From assembly GCA_964640065.1 (NCBI GenBank), contig CAZXIE010000005.1, positions 1-56,840 of the forward strand: DNA of 56,840 nucleotides. Direction: 5' to 3'. Made by a program: the position numbers and the translations under genes. Under the pieces are notes generated by a model, which ran no database searches, was not told the DNA's origin, and saw only the letters and a program-made list of their open reading frames with translations. Numbering within the stretch: the stretch's first letter is position 1; every line of letters begins with the position of its first letter. Shown here piece by piece: positions 33,460-41,990 of this stretch. The DNA is from JAJRXG01 sp964640065. GTDB lineage: Bacteria; Bacteroidota; Bacteroidia; Chitinophagales; Saprospiraceae.

Positions 33460-36030
33460 TTAACGCTTAGAAAATCGATAATCCACACTAAAATACACCG
33501 CCCGAGGACTAATCGGAAACACTACAAAGCTCTCATTAGGATTAGCCTGTATGAAGGCTGTGGTGGCAGCATCGCTATTGCTACCAAAAGAGTTTGGTCC
33601 AAAGAAGTTTGCTAGTCCTCCACTATTCAGTAAGTTTTTAACTCTGAGGCCCAGTGAGAAATTAGAACTGAGGGCATATCCTATATCGAGATCGATGGTG
33701 CCATAGCTAGGCAAGGTGAAAGCGTTTTCGATGTTACCAAAGCGCTTGCCTATAAAATTATATCGCGTTCCTGCGAACCAATCACCGCGATCATAGGTGA
33801 GTCCGACATTGGCCATGAAGCGAGGGTTGTGTGGGATGGTGTTATTTGAAAAGTCTATTGTTTGATCATCAGCGATATCGATGGTGCCATTTGCATCGTA
33901 TAAGGTGAAGGCAGTAAGTTTTGGATTTTGAATTGTCATAGAAGCGTCTAAACCAATATATTCTGTCAGAGCTGCGGCCCACTCTAATTCTAATCCTACT
34001 GTCCTACTACTATTAAACTGGGTCGGAGTATAGAAGATTCTCGACTCAGCATCGTCAAATACAAAATTAGAAAATGCTACATCGCTCAAATTACTGGCGA
34101 AGAAAGTCCCTGCAAAACTGATGTCTTTAGTCTTGTGCTTGAGACCTATTTCTAATTGTCGGATAGACTGTGCCGGTGGATTTTCAGGTGGGATATCTTG
34201 ATTTGTAAAATTGTTGATGTAGTAATCTAACTCTGGTGCTTTATGTCCTTGAGAAAACCTTATAAATGAAGAGGTCTTTTCGGATAGTAGATATTCGGCG
34301 GCAAGTGAATAATTCAAATAACTGTATGAGGCATCGATTTGATCTTCACCTGATTTTATAAGAGCGCCAAGGCCTTGTGCTGGTGCAGATCGATCGCGCG
34401 TGCCATTGTGACCGATGCGTTCGTACCTGAGGCCAACATTTACGTTAAGTGAAGAAGTCATCCTAAGATCAGTATCTGCAAAAAAGCTCAACTGACTAGC
34501 TGTGATATCAGCTCCCTCATAAAACAGACCACCGAGATTACTTAAACCTAGCCCATTACTAAGTGGTCTAGATACTCCATCAGACGATGTCACGATAGCT
34601 GAAAGTAGTCGTGGCTCTGGCTCGTATGTAGCATAGATGAAGCTCGCACTAGTGAGTATATCCACAGCACTGCGACTAGCGAATGTTCCTAAAGTCAGAT
34701 CTACATCTGCCCAGCTACGTTGTAGGGTAAGTTGGTTCATCCACTCATCTATACTGTCGTCTTTGTACCAAGCACCACTCCCCAGTATGGCGTCATTAGG
34801 AAGCGAACCCGAGAGATATTCAAATGAAGGGGCTTCTCCCTGAAAGACGCCAAATGCTCCAAAATTATTTACAGAAGCTATCTGTTGACCACTAGATACT
34901 TCCGTAAAGTCTACTGTACCTAGTGGGAAGGGATCTCCACTAACAAAGTAAGTAACTATGTTATCCAAACCTAGCGGTTGACCACCGATAGCAGTCTGCC
35001 AGTTGATTGACTTGGCTGAAAATTTCATTTTATCAGTAAGTCGCCACTCTCCGAGACTGAGATCTAGGCCTAAGGTAGCTGCTAGCTCGCGAGTATTTAT
35101 ACCGTTACTAGGATCATAGGCTGTCAGGTTATTATTAGGATTATCGATGAGCCTTGGATCTATCACAGCGCCGCCCTCGATGGATGGAGGTAATAGTGAT
35201 GTATGTTGGAAGCTCTGACCAAATGCTGGCCTAGGATCATCCCAGTCTTCAGCCGCTACGCCGGTATATCGATTGACCTGATCATCGAGCCACTTGAACT
35301 TAAAAGTGAAGATGCCTTTGGATAGTATCTTTTTGATTCCAACCTTTATTTGTCCACCATCATTCAGTGCATAGTCCAAAGTTCTTGGACCCTGATCATG
35401 GCGATATAGATAGGCAAAGTCATAAGACCATGTCGATGATCCTATCTGACTTCCAGAGAATCCTTCTACACGGATGTAAGGCCGACCGTTACCGTATATA
35501 CCTGCTGTGAGGCGATCATGAGTGGAGTAGATCGTGGGAGTTTTTTCTGATATAAAGTTGACGATGCCGCCAGGGGCACTAGGTGCTAGGATGCTCGACT
35601 TACCTCCTTTGACAACTTCAAGTCTGCCATGAGAAACATCTGGCCGAAAGAAGAAATCTGGCGAAAACTGATTGTACTGTACTGCCGAGATAGGTAGTCC
35701 GTCTTCTTGTAGAGAAAGGTAGTACCAACCTATATCGTCCTCTGCGCTTAGCGATATACCTCGGGCAAATACTCTCGAAAAAACCTCACCCGTGGAGGCA
35801 TCAGAGAATATGCCAGGTATCCTCTGTAAAGTAGCTGCTACACCTTGTAGCTGTACGTCAGCAGGTGAACCTATAGATGCGAGACTGATGGAAGAATTCA
35901 ACTTTTTGTCAGTTGTAAAGTCTGAGATGACCACCTCTTCTAGTAATAGGGGATCATAGACCACACTGTCCTTTTGACTGAGCCCAACTAAGCTCAGACA
36001 TAGAAAGATGACTACTAAAAGTCTCTTCAT
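33460..36030 (-). CDS. TonB-dependent outer-membrane receptor
   Basis: An 856-residue receptor with a signal peptide (VVIFLCLSLVGLSQ), a plug domain (PLLLEEVVISDF at the TonB-box region, VAATLQRIPGIF, RLEVVKGGKSSILAPSAPGG) and a C-terminal beta barrel. The barrel has repeated strands and ends RAVYFSVDYRFSKR with a terminal aromatic/charged motif. No SusD-like gene is adjacent, so it is more probably a siderophore, cofactor or small-ligand receptor than a polysaccharide system. The ligand is unknown. Confidence 0.93.
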   Translation of the reverse strand: MKRLLVVIFLCLSLVGLSQKDSVVYDPLLLEEVVISDFTTDKKLNSSISLASIGSPADVQLQGVAATLQRIPGIFSDASTGEVFSRVFARGISLSAEDDIGWYYLSLQEDGLPISAVQYNQFSPDFFFRPDVSHGRLEVVKGGKSSILAPSAPGGIVNFISEKTPTIYSTHDRLTAGIYGNGRPYIRVEGFSGSQIGSSTWSYDFAYLYRHDQGPRTLDYALNDGGQIKVGIKKILSKGIFTFKFKWLDDQVNRYTGVAAEDWDDPRPAFGQSFQHTSLLPPSIEGGAVIDPRLIDNPNNNLTAYDPSNGINTRELAATLGLDLSLGEWRLTDKMKFSAKSINWQTAIGGQPLGLDNIVTYFVSGDPFPLGTVDFTEVSSGQQIASVNNFGAFGVFQGEAPSFEYLSGSLPNDAILGSGAWYKDDSIDEWMNQLTLQRSWADVDLTLGTFASRSAVDILTSASFIYATYEPEPRLLSAIVTSSDGVSRPLSNGLGLSNLGGLFYEGADITASQLSFFADTDLRMTSSLNVNVGLRYERIGHNGTRDRSAPAQGLGALIKSGEDQIDASYSYLNYSLAAEYLLSEKTSSFIRFSQGHKAPELDYYINNFTNQDIPPENPPAQSIRQLEIGLKHKTKDISFAGTFFASNLSDVAFSNFVFDDAESRIFYTPTQFNSSRTVGLELEWAAALTEYIGLDASMTIQNPKLTAFTLYDANGTIDIADDQTIDFSNNTIPHNPRFMANVGLTYDRGDWFAGTRYNFIGKRFGNIENAFTLPSYGTIDLDIGYALSSNFSLGLRVKNLLNSGGLANFFGPNSFGSNSDAATTAFIQANPNESFVVFPISPRAVYFSVDYRFSKR
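34898..34908 (-). repeat. Partial ATTTACGRAAGTG-like match in TonB receptor gene
   Basis: ACTTCCGTAAA with both end bases lost (TACTTCCGTAAAGT). Listed as a degenerate member; it may be chance. Confidence 0.35.
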
Positions 36031-36044
36031 ACTACTATTTGTTT

Positions 36045-37451
36045 CTATCGCAATGTAAGTAAGGCAACTGACTCTATATGACTCGTATGCGGGAACATAT
36101 CGACGGGGATCACTTTGATCAGGTCATATTTTTCTTTCAGTAGAAGTATATCGCGAGCCTGCGTAGAGGGATTACAACTGATGTATACGATCTTATGAGA
36201 TCCCAGAGAAAGGAGCGTATCAATGACGTCTTGGTGCATACCAGCTCGTGGTGGATCGGTAATCACCACATCAGGTGCACCATGTATTTGCTCGAATGAT
36301 GGATCGAGGACATCCTTCACATCACCCACGAGAAATGTTGTGTTAGAGATGTCATTGCGCTCGGCATTCTGGACGGCGTCTTGTATGGCTTCAGGTATGA
36401 CTTCGATACCCACAACATGCTTACAAGTTTGAGCCACATAAAGTGCTATACTTCCAGTCCCCGTATAGAGGTCATAGACGAGTTCTTCACCCTGTAGATT
36501 CGCTAGCTCCACAGCGGTATCATATAGCACTTTAGCCTGCTTGCTATGCGTCTGAAAGAAGCTCTTAGGACTGATTCGATAAGAGATCTGACCGAGTTTT
36601 TCTTCTATGTGAGTAGGTCCGGATATATGCACAGCATCAAGATCCGAAGTACTTGAGTTCGCCTTGAGATTGATGATGTAGTGCCAGCTATCGACCTTCG
36701 GTAAGGCAGCCTGAAGAGCAGTGTTGACCTCTTCTATTTTTTTAAGATCATCACTTCCGTAAATGATAACCACCATCCACTGACCTAGACTACTGTTACG
36801 CACCATAACATTACGGAGAAGGCCTTTGTGATTTCTGATGTCGTAATAAGACCAGCTATGTTCTGCCGCTAAGTCCCTGAGTGTATTGCGAATGGTATTA
36901 GAGTAATCACCTTGGAGGTGACATTGCTCGATATTGAGCACTTTATCGAATGCCCCAGAGATATGAAATCCCAGCCCACGCTCCTGATCAAAATTCTTAT
37001 CAGATTGGATTTCTTCGATAGTTAACCATCTCTTGCTTGAGAAGCTGTATTCGAGTTTGTTGCGATAATTATAGAGATCCTCCGCACCTATAATAGACCC
37101 AACTTTAGCTTCGTCATCTTTAGCGATTCTTCTGATTGACTGGCGGACGCTATTCTCTTTGTGGTGTAGTTGTCTGGCATAGTCGAAGTGCTGCCACTTG
37201 CAGCCGCCACAGGTTCCGAAGTGTTCGCATCGCGGATCTACGCGATGCTCTGAGTGATGTACATATCTCTCTACTAACCCGTGCTTGAGTCCTTTCTTTT
37301 TCTTGGTATAGATGAGATCGATCTTATCTCCAGGTACTGCTTGATCCATGACGATGACGATCTCACCTTCTGGTGTTCGACCGATAGAATGACCACGATC
37401 TGCTATGTCTATAACCTCTATATCTTCTATAACCCTCTTCTTCCTCGCCAT
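36045..37451 (-). CDS. rlmD: 23S rRNA (uracil(1939)-C5)-methyltransferase RlmD
   Basis: A 468-residue RNA m5U methyltransferase of the RlmD/RumA type. An N-terminal TRAM domain (residues 5-65) is followed by the 4Fe-4S cysteines in CEHFGTCGGCKWQHF and a late cysteine at EQCHLQ. The SAM domain has YDLYTGTGSIALYVA, ITDPPRAGMHQDV and the catalytic-cysteine motif YISCNPSTQARD. RlmC and RlmCD are related alternatives; the cluster and overall length favour this call. It lies nine bases downstream of the PorE-like gene. Confidence 0.92.
   Translation of the reverse strand: MARKKRVIEDIEVIDIADRGHSIGRTPEGEIVIVMDQAVPGDKIDLIYTKKKKGLKHGLVERYVHHSEHRVDPRCEHFGTCGGCKWQHFDYARQLHHKENSVRQSIRRIAKDDEAKVGSIIGAEDLYNYRNKLEYSFSSKRWLTIEEIQSDKNFDQERGLGFHISGAFDKVLNIEQCHLQGDYSNTIRNTLRDLAAEHSWSYYDIRNHKGLLRNVMVRNSSLGQWMVVIIYGSDDLKKIEEVNTALQAALPKVDSWHYIINLKANSSTSDLDAVHISGPTHIEEKLGQISYRISPKSFFQTHSKQAKVLYDTAVELANLQGEELVYDLYTGTGSIALYVAQTCKHVVGIEVIPEAIQDAVQNAERNDISNTTFLVGDVKDVLDPSFEQIHGAPDVVITDPPRAGMHQDVIDTLLSLGSHKIVYISCNPSTQARDILLLKEKYDLIKVIPVDMFPHTSHIESVALLTLR
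36752..36764 (-). repeat. ATTTACGGAAGTG motif, copy 7 (in rlmD)
   Basis: CACTTCCGTAAAT on the plus strand; rlmD reads Ile-Tyr-Gly-Ser, a different phase from the moaA copy. Confidence 0.85.
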
Positions 37452-37459
37452 GCAAAGCT

Positions 37460-39385
37460 TTAGTTGATGATGACTAGTTCTGTTCTTCTATTACGAGCTC
37501 TGCCTTCTGCTGTATCATTGGTGTCAATCGGACTAGTTTCTCCTAGGCCTTTTGCTACGATGCGATTTCCGTCAGCTCCTTTGTCCATAATTGCTAACCT
37601 TACAGCTTCGGATCTTCTGAGTGAGAGTGCTTGATTGTCTTGATCTGATCCAACATTATCAGTGTGGCCGATAATTTCTATGGAGATAGAAGGCTGATCT
37701 TGTAAAAGTTGATATACTGTATTAATTTCTTCATCAGACGATGACAGCAACTCTGCACTTCCTGTCTCAAAGAATATATTGCGCAAGACGATAGGCTCCA
37801 TCGCTTCCTCTTCAGTTGTTGCCGATCGAGGTTGTAGTTTTTCGAGTGATAGATCTACTTCATATGGATCTACGCTATATCTCACTTCTGGATAAGAGAT
37901 GTGATCTGAGTAGAAAGCATAGCCATCTGCCGAAACATGTAGTAGAGTAGGAGTACCTACGGGTACTGCCGCTAGAAAGTTACCATCTATATCTGTCCGG
38001 TAGAAAGATTTGAATTTCGAATCATCGAGATACGTGATCTTCACTCTAGATGAAAGAGGAAGGCCTGTTTCTCTATCAGTTACTCTCCCTTTCACAAAGG
38101 TCATTGGTAAAGGTCTGTACGCTAGTGGTAAGTCAAATTGGTATAAGTCTGTTTGATCATACTGTACATCTTCGTACTTGTCTGTAGCGTAGTATCCCTT
38201 GGTGCCGTCAAGAGATACAACCAGATTTCCATCTTCTCCTGTGGTATTGATAGGGCTTCCGAGATGGATAGGCTCTGTCCATTTACCTTCTTCTAGGGTA
38301 GTCTTGAAAAGATCTGATCCTCCCATGTTGAGTCTGCCATTGGATTTGAAGTATAGTGTCTTTCCATCTGCATGGATAAATGGTGACTCATCACTTCCTG
38401 ATGAGTTGACAGTTGGACCAAGATTTATTGGTTTACTCCATCTACCATCCCTACCTCTTTTACTGGCGTAAATATCACTACCTCCATGGCCTCCCTTTCT
38501 TCTGCTTACAAAAAAAAGAAACTTGCCATCTGCACTTAGAGAAGGCTGTGAGTCCCATGATTGAGAGTTGATCTTCGCTCCTAGGTTAGCAGGCTTAGAC
38601 CATGTGCCGTCATCCATCCTACGAGTTCGAAATAAATCGCAACTTCCATATCCAGCCTTAGGATCACAGAAAGTATACACCATATAGTTGCCATCAGAAG
38701 AGATAGTATGAGCACCTTCATTGAGCGGTCCATTTAGCTCTGAGATGGCCGTAGTAACATACTTGTCTCCATCCCATACTCCCTCTACAAGGTCTTCTTG
38801 ACCATGAATCCTTCTTGTGAAAATCATCTTCGATTCATCTATCGTGAACTGAGGGAGGTACTCGGAGTTTGGAGTATTGATAGGAGCAGGAAATGGCCTT
38901 AGATTGATGTCATCTGAGTTAGCTAGCTGCTCGATTATAAACTTTTGCTGTGCAATCTTATCGTCAACTTTCATGGCGACATCAGTACTATCAGGCAACT
39001 CAATTCTAAATTTCTGATAATTATCAAGGGCCTTTTCATGTTCATCACGACTAGCATAGATACTAGCCATCGAGCCATAGAGTCGTGGATCTTCAGCATA
39101 CCCACTTTCGCTTAGAGACTCCATATATGCGAGAGCTTCATCTATCTGTCCAAGATCTTGGTGTAGTGCCGCAAGTTGAAGTTGAAGATGCTCATCTCCT
39201 GGAGACTTTTCTAATTTTTGTTCTAACCTCTGTATACGTTCTTCTAGTACTTCATCTGTATCATAAGTAGGTGACGGCTGCGACCTTTCAGGCAACTTGG
39301 GTTCCAATGATGTCTTCTGTGAACCACAAGACATCAGTATTAAGATGATGGCGGAGATCACATATATCGGATGTGTACTAGTCAT
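37460..39385 (-). CDS. PorE-like OmpA/TPR/propeller lipoprotein (possible type IX secretion component)
   Basis: A 641-residue lipoprotein with Cys20 in a lipobox (ILILMSC). Domains in order: TPR repeats about 55-130; WD40/PD40-like propeller about 175-420 (repeated Q-x-S-DG-x-F/L-F-F and SxDESPFIHADGKTLYF blades); a carboxypeptidase-regulatory-like domain from about 428 (KGRVTDRETGLPL); and a C-terminal OmpA peptidoglycan-binding domain (IIGHTDNVGSDQDNQALSLRR). This order is that of PorE in type IX secretion. Bacteroidota carry several paralogues, so the exact role is inference; sprE/porK-type neighbours are absent. Confidence 0.83.
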   Translation of the reverse strand: MTSTHPIYVISAIILILMSCGSQKTSLEPKLPERSQPSPTYDTDEVLEERIQRLEQKLEKSPGDEHLQLQLAALHQDLGQIDEALAYMESLSESGYAEDPRLYGSMASIYASRDEHEKALDNYQKFRIELPDSTDVAMKVDDKIAQQKFIIEQLANSDDINLRPFPAPINTPNSEYLPQFTIDESKMIFTRRIHGQEDLVEGVWDGDKYVTTAISELNGPLNEGAHTISSDGNYMVYTFCDPKAGYGSCDLFRTRRMDDGTWSKPANLGAKINSQSWDSQPSLSADGKFLFFVSRRKGGHGGSDIYASKRGRDGRWSKPINLGPTVNSSGSDESPFIHADGKTLYFKSNGRLNMGGSDLFKTTLEEGKWTEPIHLGSPINTTGEDGNLVVSLDGTKGYYATDKYEDVQYDQTDLYQFDLPLAYRPLPMTFVKGRVTDRETGLPLSSRVKITYLDDSKFKSFYRTDIDGNFLAAVPVGTPTLLHVSADGYAFYSDHISYPEVRYSVDPYEVDLSLEKLQPRSATTEEEAMEPIVLRNIFFETGSAELLSSSDEEINTVYQLLQDQPSISIEIIGHTDNVGSDQDNQALSLRRSEAVRLAIMDKGADGNRIVAKGLGETSPIDTNDTAEGRARNRRTELVIIN

Positions 39386-39444
39386 GTTAGTTAGTAACTG
39401 AAAGTAGAATAACGCAGCATCGTGCTATTAGGGTGTGTATACCT

Positions 39445-40461
39445 CTATTCGGCCAGAACGGCTGCTGCCTTAGTTGATCCCTGCTCTACAGCAGTCTTCA
39501 TGTCAGCTTCAAAGTCTTTGATCCCTAATTCTTTCTTAGCTCGAGCTCGATTGTAAAAGGCTTCACCGAGATTCATGGCCTTCATCCCATCATCCATCAG
39601 TTCGATCGCTTGATCTATATGATCTATGGCTTCTTGATACTCACCCATCTCATAAAGAACCCTTCCATACATGGAGAGAGCTCTAGGCCTTCTGCGATAA
39701 TTAGAATCTGTCTCTGGGAATTTTCTCTTTGTGAAAAACTTTAGTTCGAATGCTGCTTTCTCCCATTCTTCAAGCTCGATGAGACACTCAGCTTTTCTGA
39801 GACGTCCTCTCCAGTGGACTGACTCAAGCGCTACGGACTTCTTCACAGTCTGAGTAAAGCACTCTACTGCCTCTTCGATATTATTTTCATTGGCAGTGAT
39901 GATGCCCTTGCCATAGTATGCAAAAGCTATAGAGTCATCTATCGCAATGGCCTTGTTAAAATCATAGAGAGCATCACCATAGTTCTTGAGTCGAAGATTA
40001 GTCCATCCCCTGCGTTCATAGGCCTGAGCATGTTTTTCAAATGACTCCAAAGTCTTGCTAAATGCCGCAAGAGCTTCCGTGTTCTTATCTTTTTCTCTGA
40101 AGAGTTTGTCACCTTTGTTGAACTGGGATACAACAGTCCTGTCGCTTTCAGGGCGGATGCTGGCATGGTTGAGCACCTTGCCTTCTTCGATCATCCAAGC
40201 TTGCATAGATCCAGCTACTGCAAACTGTGAGCAGTAGGTGATGAGATCGACGGTATTCTTGAAATTTTTCTCCGTTACATTGCCAACATATCTTGGCACA
40301 GATAGACAAAGTTGATCAGGATGGAAGACTTCCTCCAATTGCAACATGACGTCTCCCTTATAGTATGTCTCAGTTCGATATTCGAACATTTTTACCACCT
40401 TATCGTAGCTCTTTTGAGTTCCAAAAGATAGCCGGCCTTGTACAATGGATTTGTAGAACAT
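39445..40461 (-). CDS. Tetratricopeptide-repeat protein
   Basis: A 338-residue soluble protein. The first 100 residues match nothing I recognise. Residues from about 105 hold at least four TPR units (ALAAFSKTLESFEKHAQAYE, YGDALYDFNKAIAIDDSIAF, IEEAVECFTQ, YQEAIDHIDQAIELMDDG). It has no signal peptide. The ATG at 40459-40461 is chosen: a TATCTTTG box ends six bases before it, while the TTG at 40470 overlaps that box. It probably acts as a scaffold; the partner is unknown. Confidence 0.8.
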   Translation of the reverse strand: MFYKSIVQGRLSFGTQKSYDKVVKMFEYRTETYYKGDVMLQLEEVFHPDQLCLSVPRYVGNVTEKNFKNTVDLITYCSQFAVAGSMQAWMIEEGKVLNHASIRPESDRTVVSQFNKGDKLFREKDKNTEALAAFSKTLESFEKHAQAYERRGWTNLRLKNYGDALYDFNKAIAIDDSIAFAYYGKGIITANENNIEEAVECFTQTVKKSVALESVHWRGRLRKAECLIELEEWEKAAFELKFFTKRKFPETDSNYRRRPRALSMYGRVLYEMGEYQEAIDHIDQAIELMDDGMKAMNLGEAFYNRARAKKELGIKDFEADMKTAVEQGSTKAAAVLAE

Positions 40462-40467
40462 ACAGGT

Positions 40468-40475
40468 CAAAGATA
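40468..40475 (-). promoter_or_regulatory. Putative -7 box (TATCTTTG) at the TPR gene start
   Basis: Exact TAnnTTTG on the minus strand, ending six bases before the ATG. The transcript would then be leaderless or nearly so. No TTG at -33. Confidence 0.4.
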
Positions 40476-40537
40476 TGGCTTATGACCGTGCATTATTGTG
40501 CCTAGGTCGGGGTAATTTAGATATATATAATCCTAAT

Positions 40538-40550
40538 ATTTACGAAAGTG
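40538..40550 (+). repeat. ATTTACGAAAGTG motif, copy 8 (intergenic)
   Basis: Exact copy in the 101-base gap between the TPR gene and the PqiA-like gene, 77 bases upstream of the TPR start on the minus strand. Confidence 0.85.
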
Positions 40551-40562
40551 ATAATACGAGAG

Positions 40563-41864
40563 TTATGCAACTTCGACGGTCTTCTTTTTATCATGTCGAT
40601 TAATCATAACACTGATAAATATGGACAAAACCGTGTACGCTGTGAAAAAGAACGCTCCTGGAGATAGCCTTGAGTAGTTCACTGTCTCGATCGCCCAGCC
40701 GCCTTGATTACGCTCTATGCCATTGAGTTGAGTGGAGATGATGCCATAGAATCCGATATAGGCCATAAAGATGGCGACGACAAATACATCCGCCATACTC
40801 CACTTACCAAGATGGAATATCACTCCCTTGGCAAATCCGCTAGAGCGCACCCGATCAGTCAAAATATAAAGACCAGATAGGAGCAACTTGAAGAATGGAA
40901 AAACAATACTAAAGAGTAAGACGAGTGTCCCGACCAACTTCAAGTCCCACGTACCACCTTGCCAGAGTGTCTTCGTTACTTCTACGATCGATTTGCTTTG
41001 GTAGTAGATGACTTGTTCATCAAACTCTATCGGTGCTCCAAAAAGTTCGAAGATGAAAGAGTTAATCCGAGCATCGATATCTATCATCGGCATCGTCACA
41101 CCAAGTACTAGTAGCATGATAGAACCAAGAGTTAGAAAGCCAATCATATAGTTGAATCCGATCATCTTCCACATCAATAGTGCGAGTATGATGACTGCGA
41201 GCATCCCAAGACATACGATCATAATCGAGGAAGAGATCTCTCCGTCGAGTCTTTGGACATCCGTCAGGAGGTATTGATCTGTAGTAGCGAGGTCAGGTTG
41301 GTTGTACTTCGAGTAGATCACTTCTCTTCGATCTAAGTATCTCCCCGTTTCTTCATCTAGCACGAGTCTAAGTAGTTCTTGTTGTAGATAACCTTTGATG
41401 AGTTCTTCATTCGCTCTGATCTCTCCGACGATCTGGTCGGCTAGAGCTGGTATCTGAGGCTTCAGGTTAAGACTTTTTATGATATCAGGAAGTTGCTGCT
41501 CGATGATCGTCATGAAGAGCTTATTGACCGTGCCGTTTGCCTTGAGCTCCGATAAGATGATACCAGTCAGCTCGCCTTCCTCGATGTAAGTCTTATGGAT
41601 CACGCGAGCATAGTTCTGGATCTGATCATCCAGTACTTCGTACGTCTCCTCAGAAAAAGAAAAAGCTTTTATCTCGCCATCGATGATCTCCAGCGTCTTG
41701 TCTTTCCAGAGCTGCATATTGAAGAGCTCATAGTTGACCATATTGATCTCGGCATAGTCTTCCATCTTAGCCTTTCGCTCATGCACGACGTCATAAAGGT
41801 CCTTCGAAAAGTACGCTGTGGCGAGTAAAGCCACTGCTGTTAAGCCGATGAGGATATACTTCAT
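40563..41864 (-). CDS. PqiA-domain membrane protein
   Basis: A 433-residue inner-membrane protein. An N-terminal helix (ILIGLTAVALLATAYF) is followed by a 190-residue extracytoplasmic helical region, then about five membrane segments from residue 210. The PFFKLLLSGLYIL and LGKWSMADVFVVAIFMAYIG blocks match the paraquat-inducible protein A domain. PqiA proteins belong to a lipid-transport or envelope-stress system with PqiB/MCE partners, none of which is adjacent. The large inserted soluble domain is not typical of PqiA. Confidence 0.78.
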   Translation of the reverse strand: MKYILIGLTAVALLATAYFSKDLYDVVHERKAKMEDYAEINMVNYELFNMQLWKDKTLEIIDGEIKAFSFSEETYEVLDDQIQNYARVIHKTYIEEGELTGIILSELKANGTVNKLFMTIIEQQLPDIIKSLNLKPQIPALADQIVGEIRANEELIKGYLQQELLRLVLDEETGRYLDRREVIYSKYNQPDLATTDQYLLTDVQRLDGEISSSIMIVCLGMLAVIILALLMWKMIGFNYMIGFLTLGSIMLLVLGVTMPMIDIDARINSFIFELFGAPIEFDEQVIYYQSKSIVEVTKTLWQGGTWDLKLVGTLVLLFSIVFPFFKLLLSGLYILTDRVRSSGFAKGVIFHLGKWSMADVFVVAIFMAYIGFYGIISTQLNGIERNQGGWAIETVNYSRLSPGAFFFTAYTVLSIFISVMINRHDKKKTVEVA

Positions 41865-41977
41865 AAGTCTAATATAGCTTAGTTGAGGAGTTTGAAGATC
41901 TTCTTTCTACAAGACGTGATTATTGATGGATCAGTTACAGTATTTCAGACACTACTGATTATAAGCTAGATAGGTAC

Positions 41978-41985
41978 TAGTTTTG
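41978..41985 (+). promoter_or_regulatory. Putative -7 box (TAGTTTTG) at the mnmG start
   Basis: Exact TAnnTTTG ending five bases before the mnmG ATG, the third such case in the window. Confidence 0.4.
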
Positions 41986-41990
41986 CAGCC

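Noticed and set aside
33412..33615. 67-residue plus-strand ORF after the third TCAGG palindrome
   Set aside because: Most of it is antisense to the 3' end of the TonB receptor gene, and its composition is not like a natural protein.
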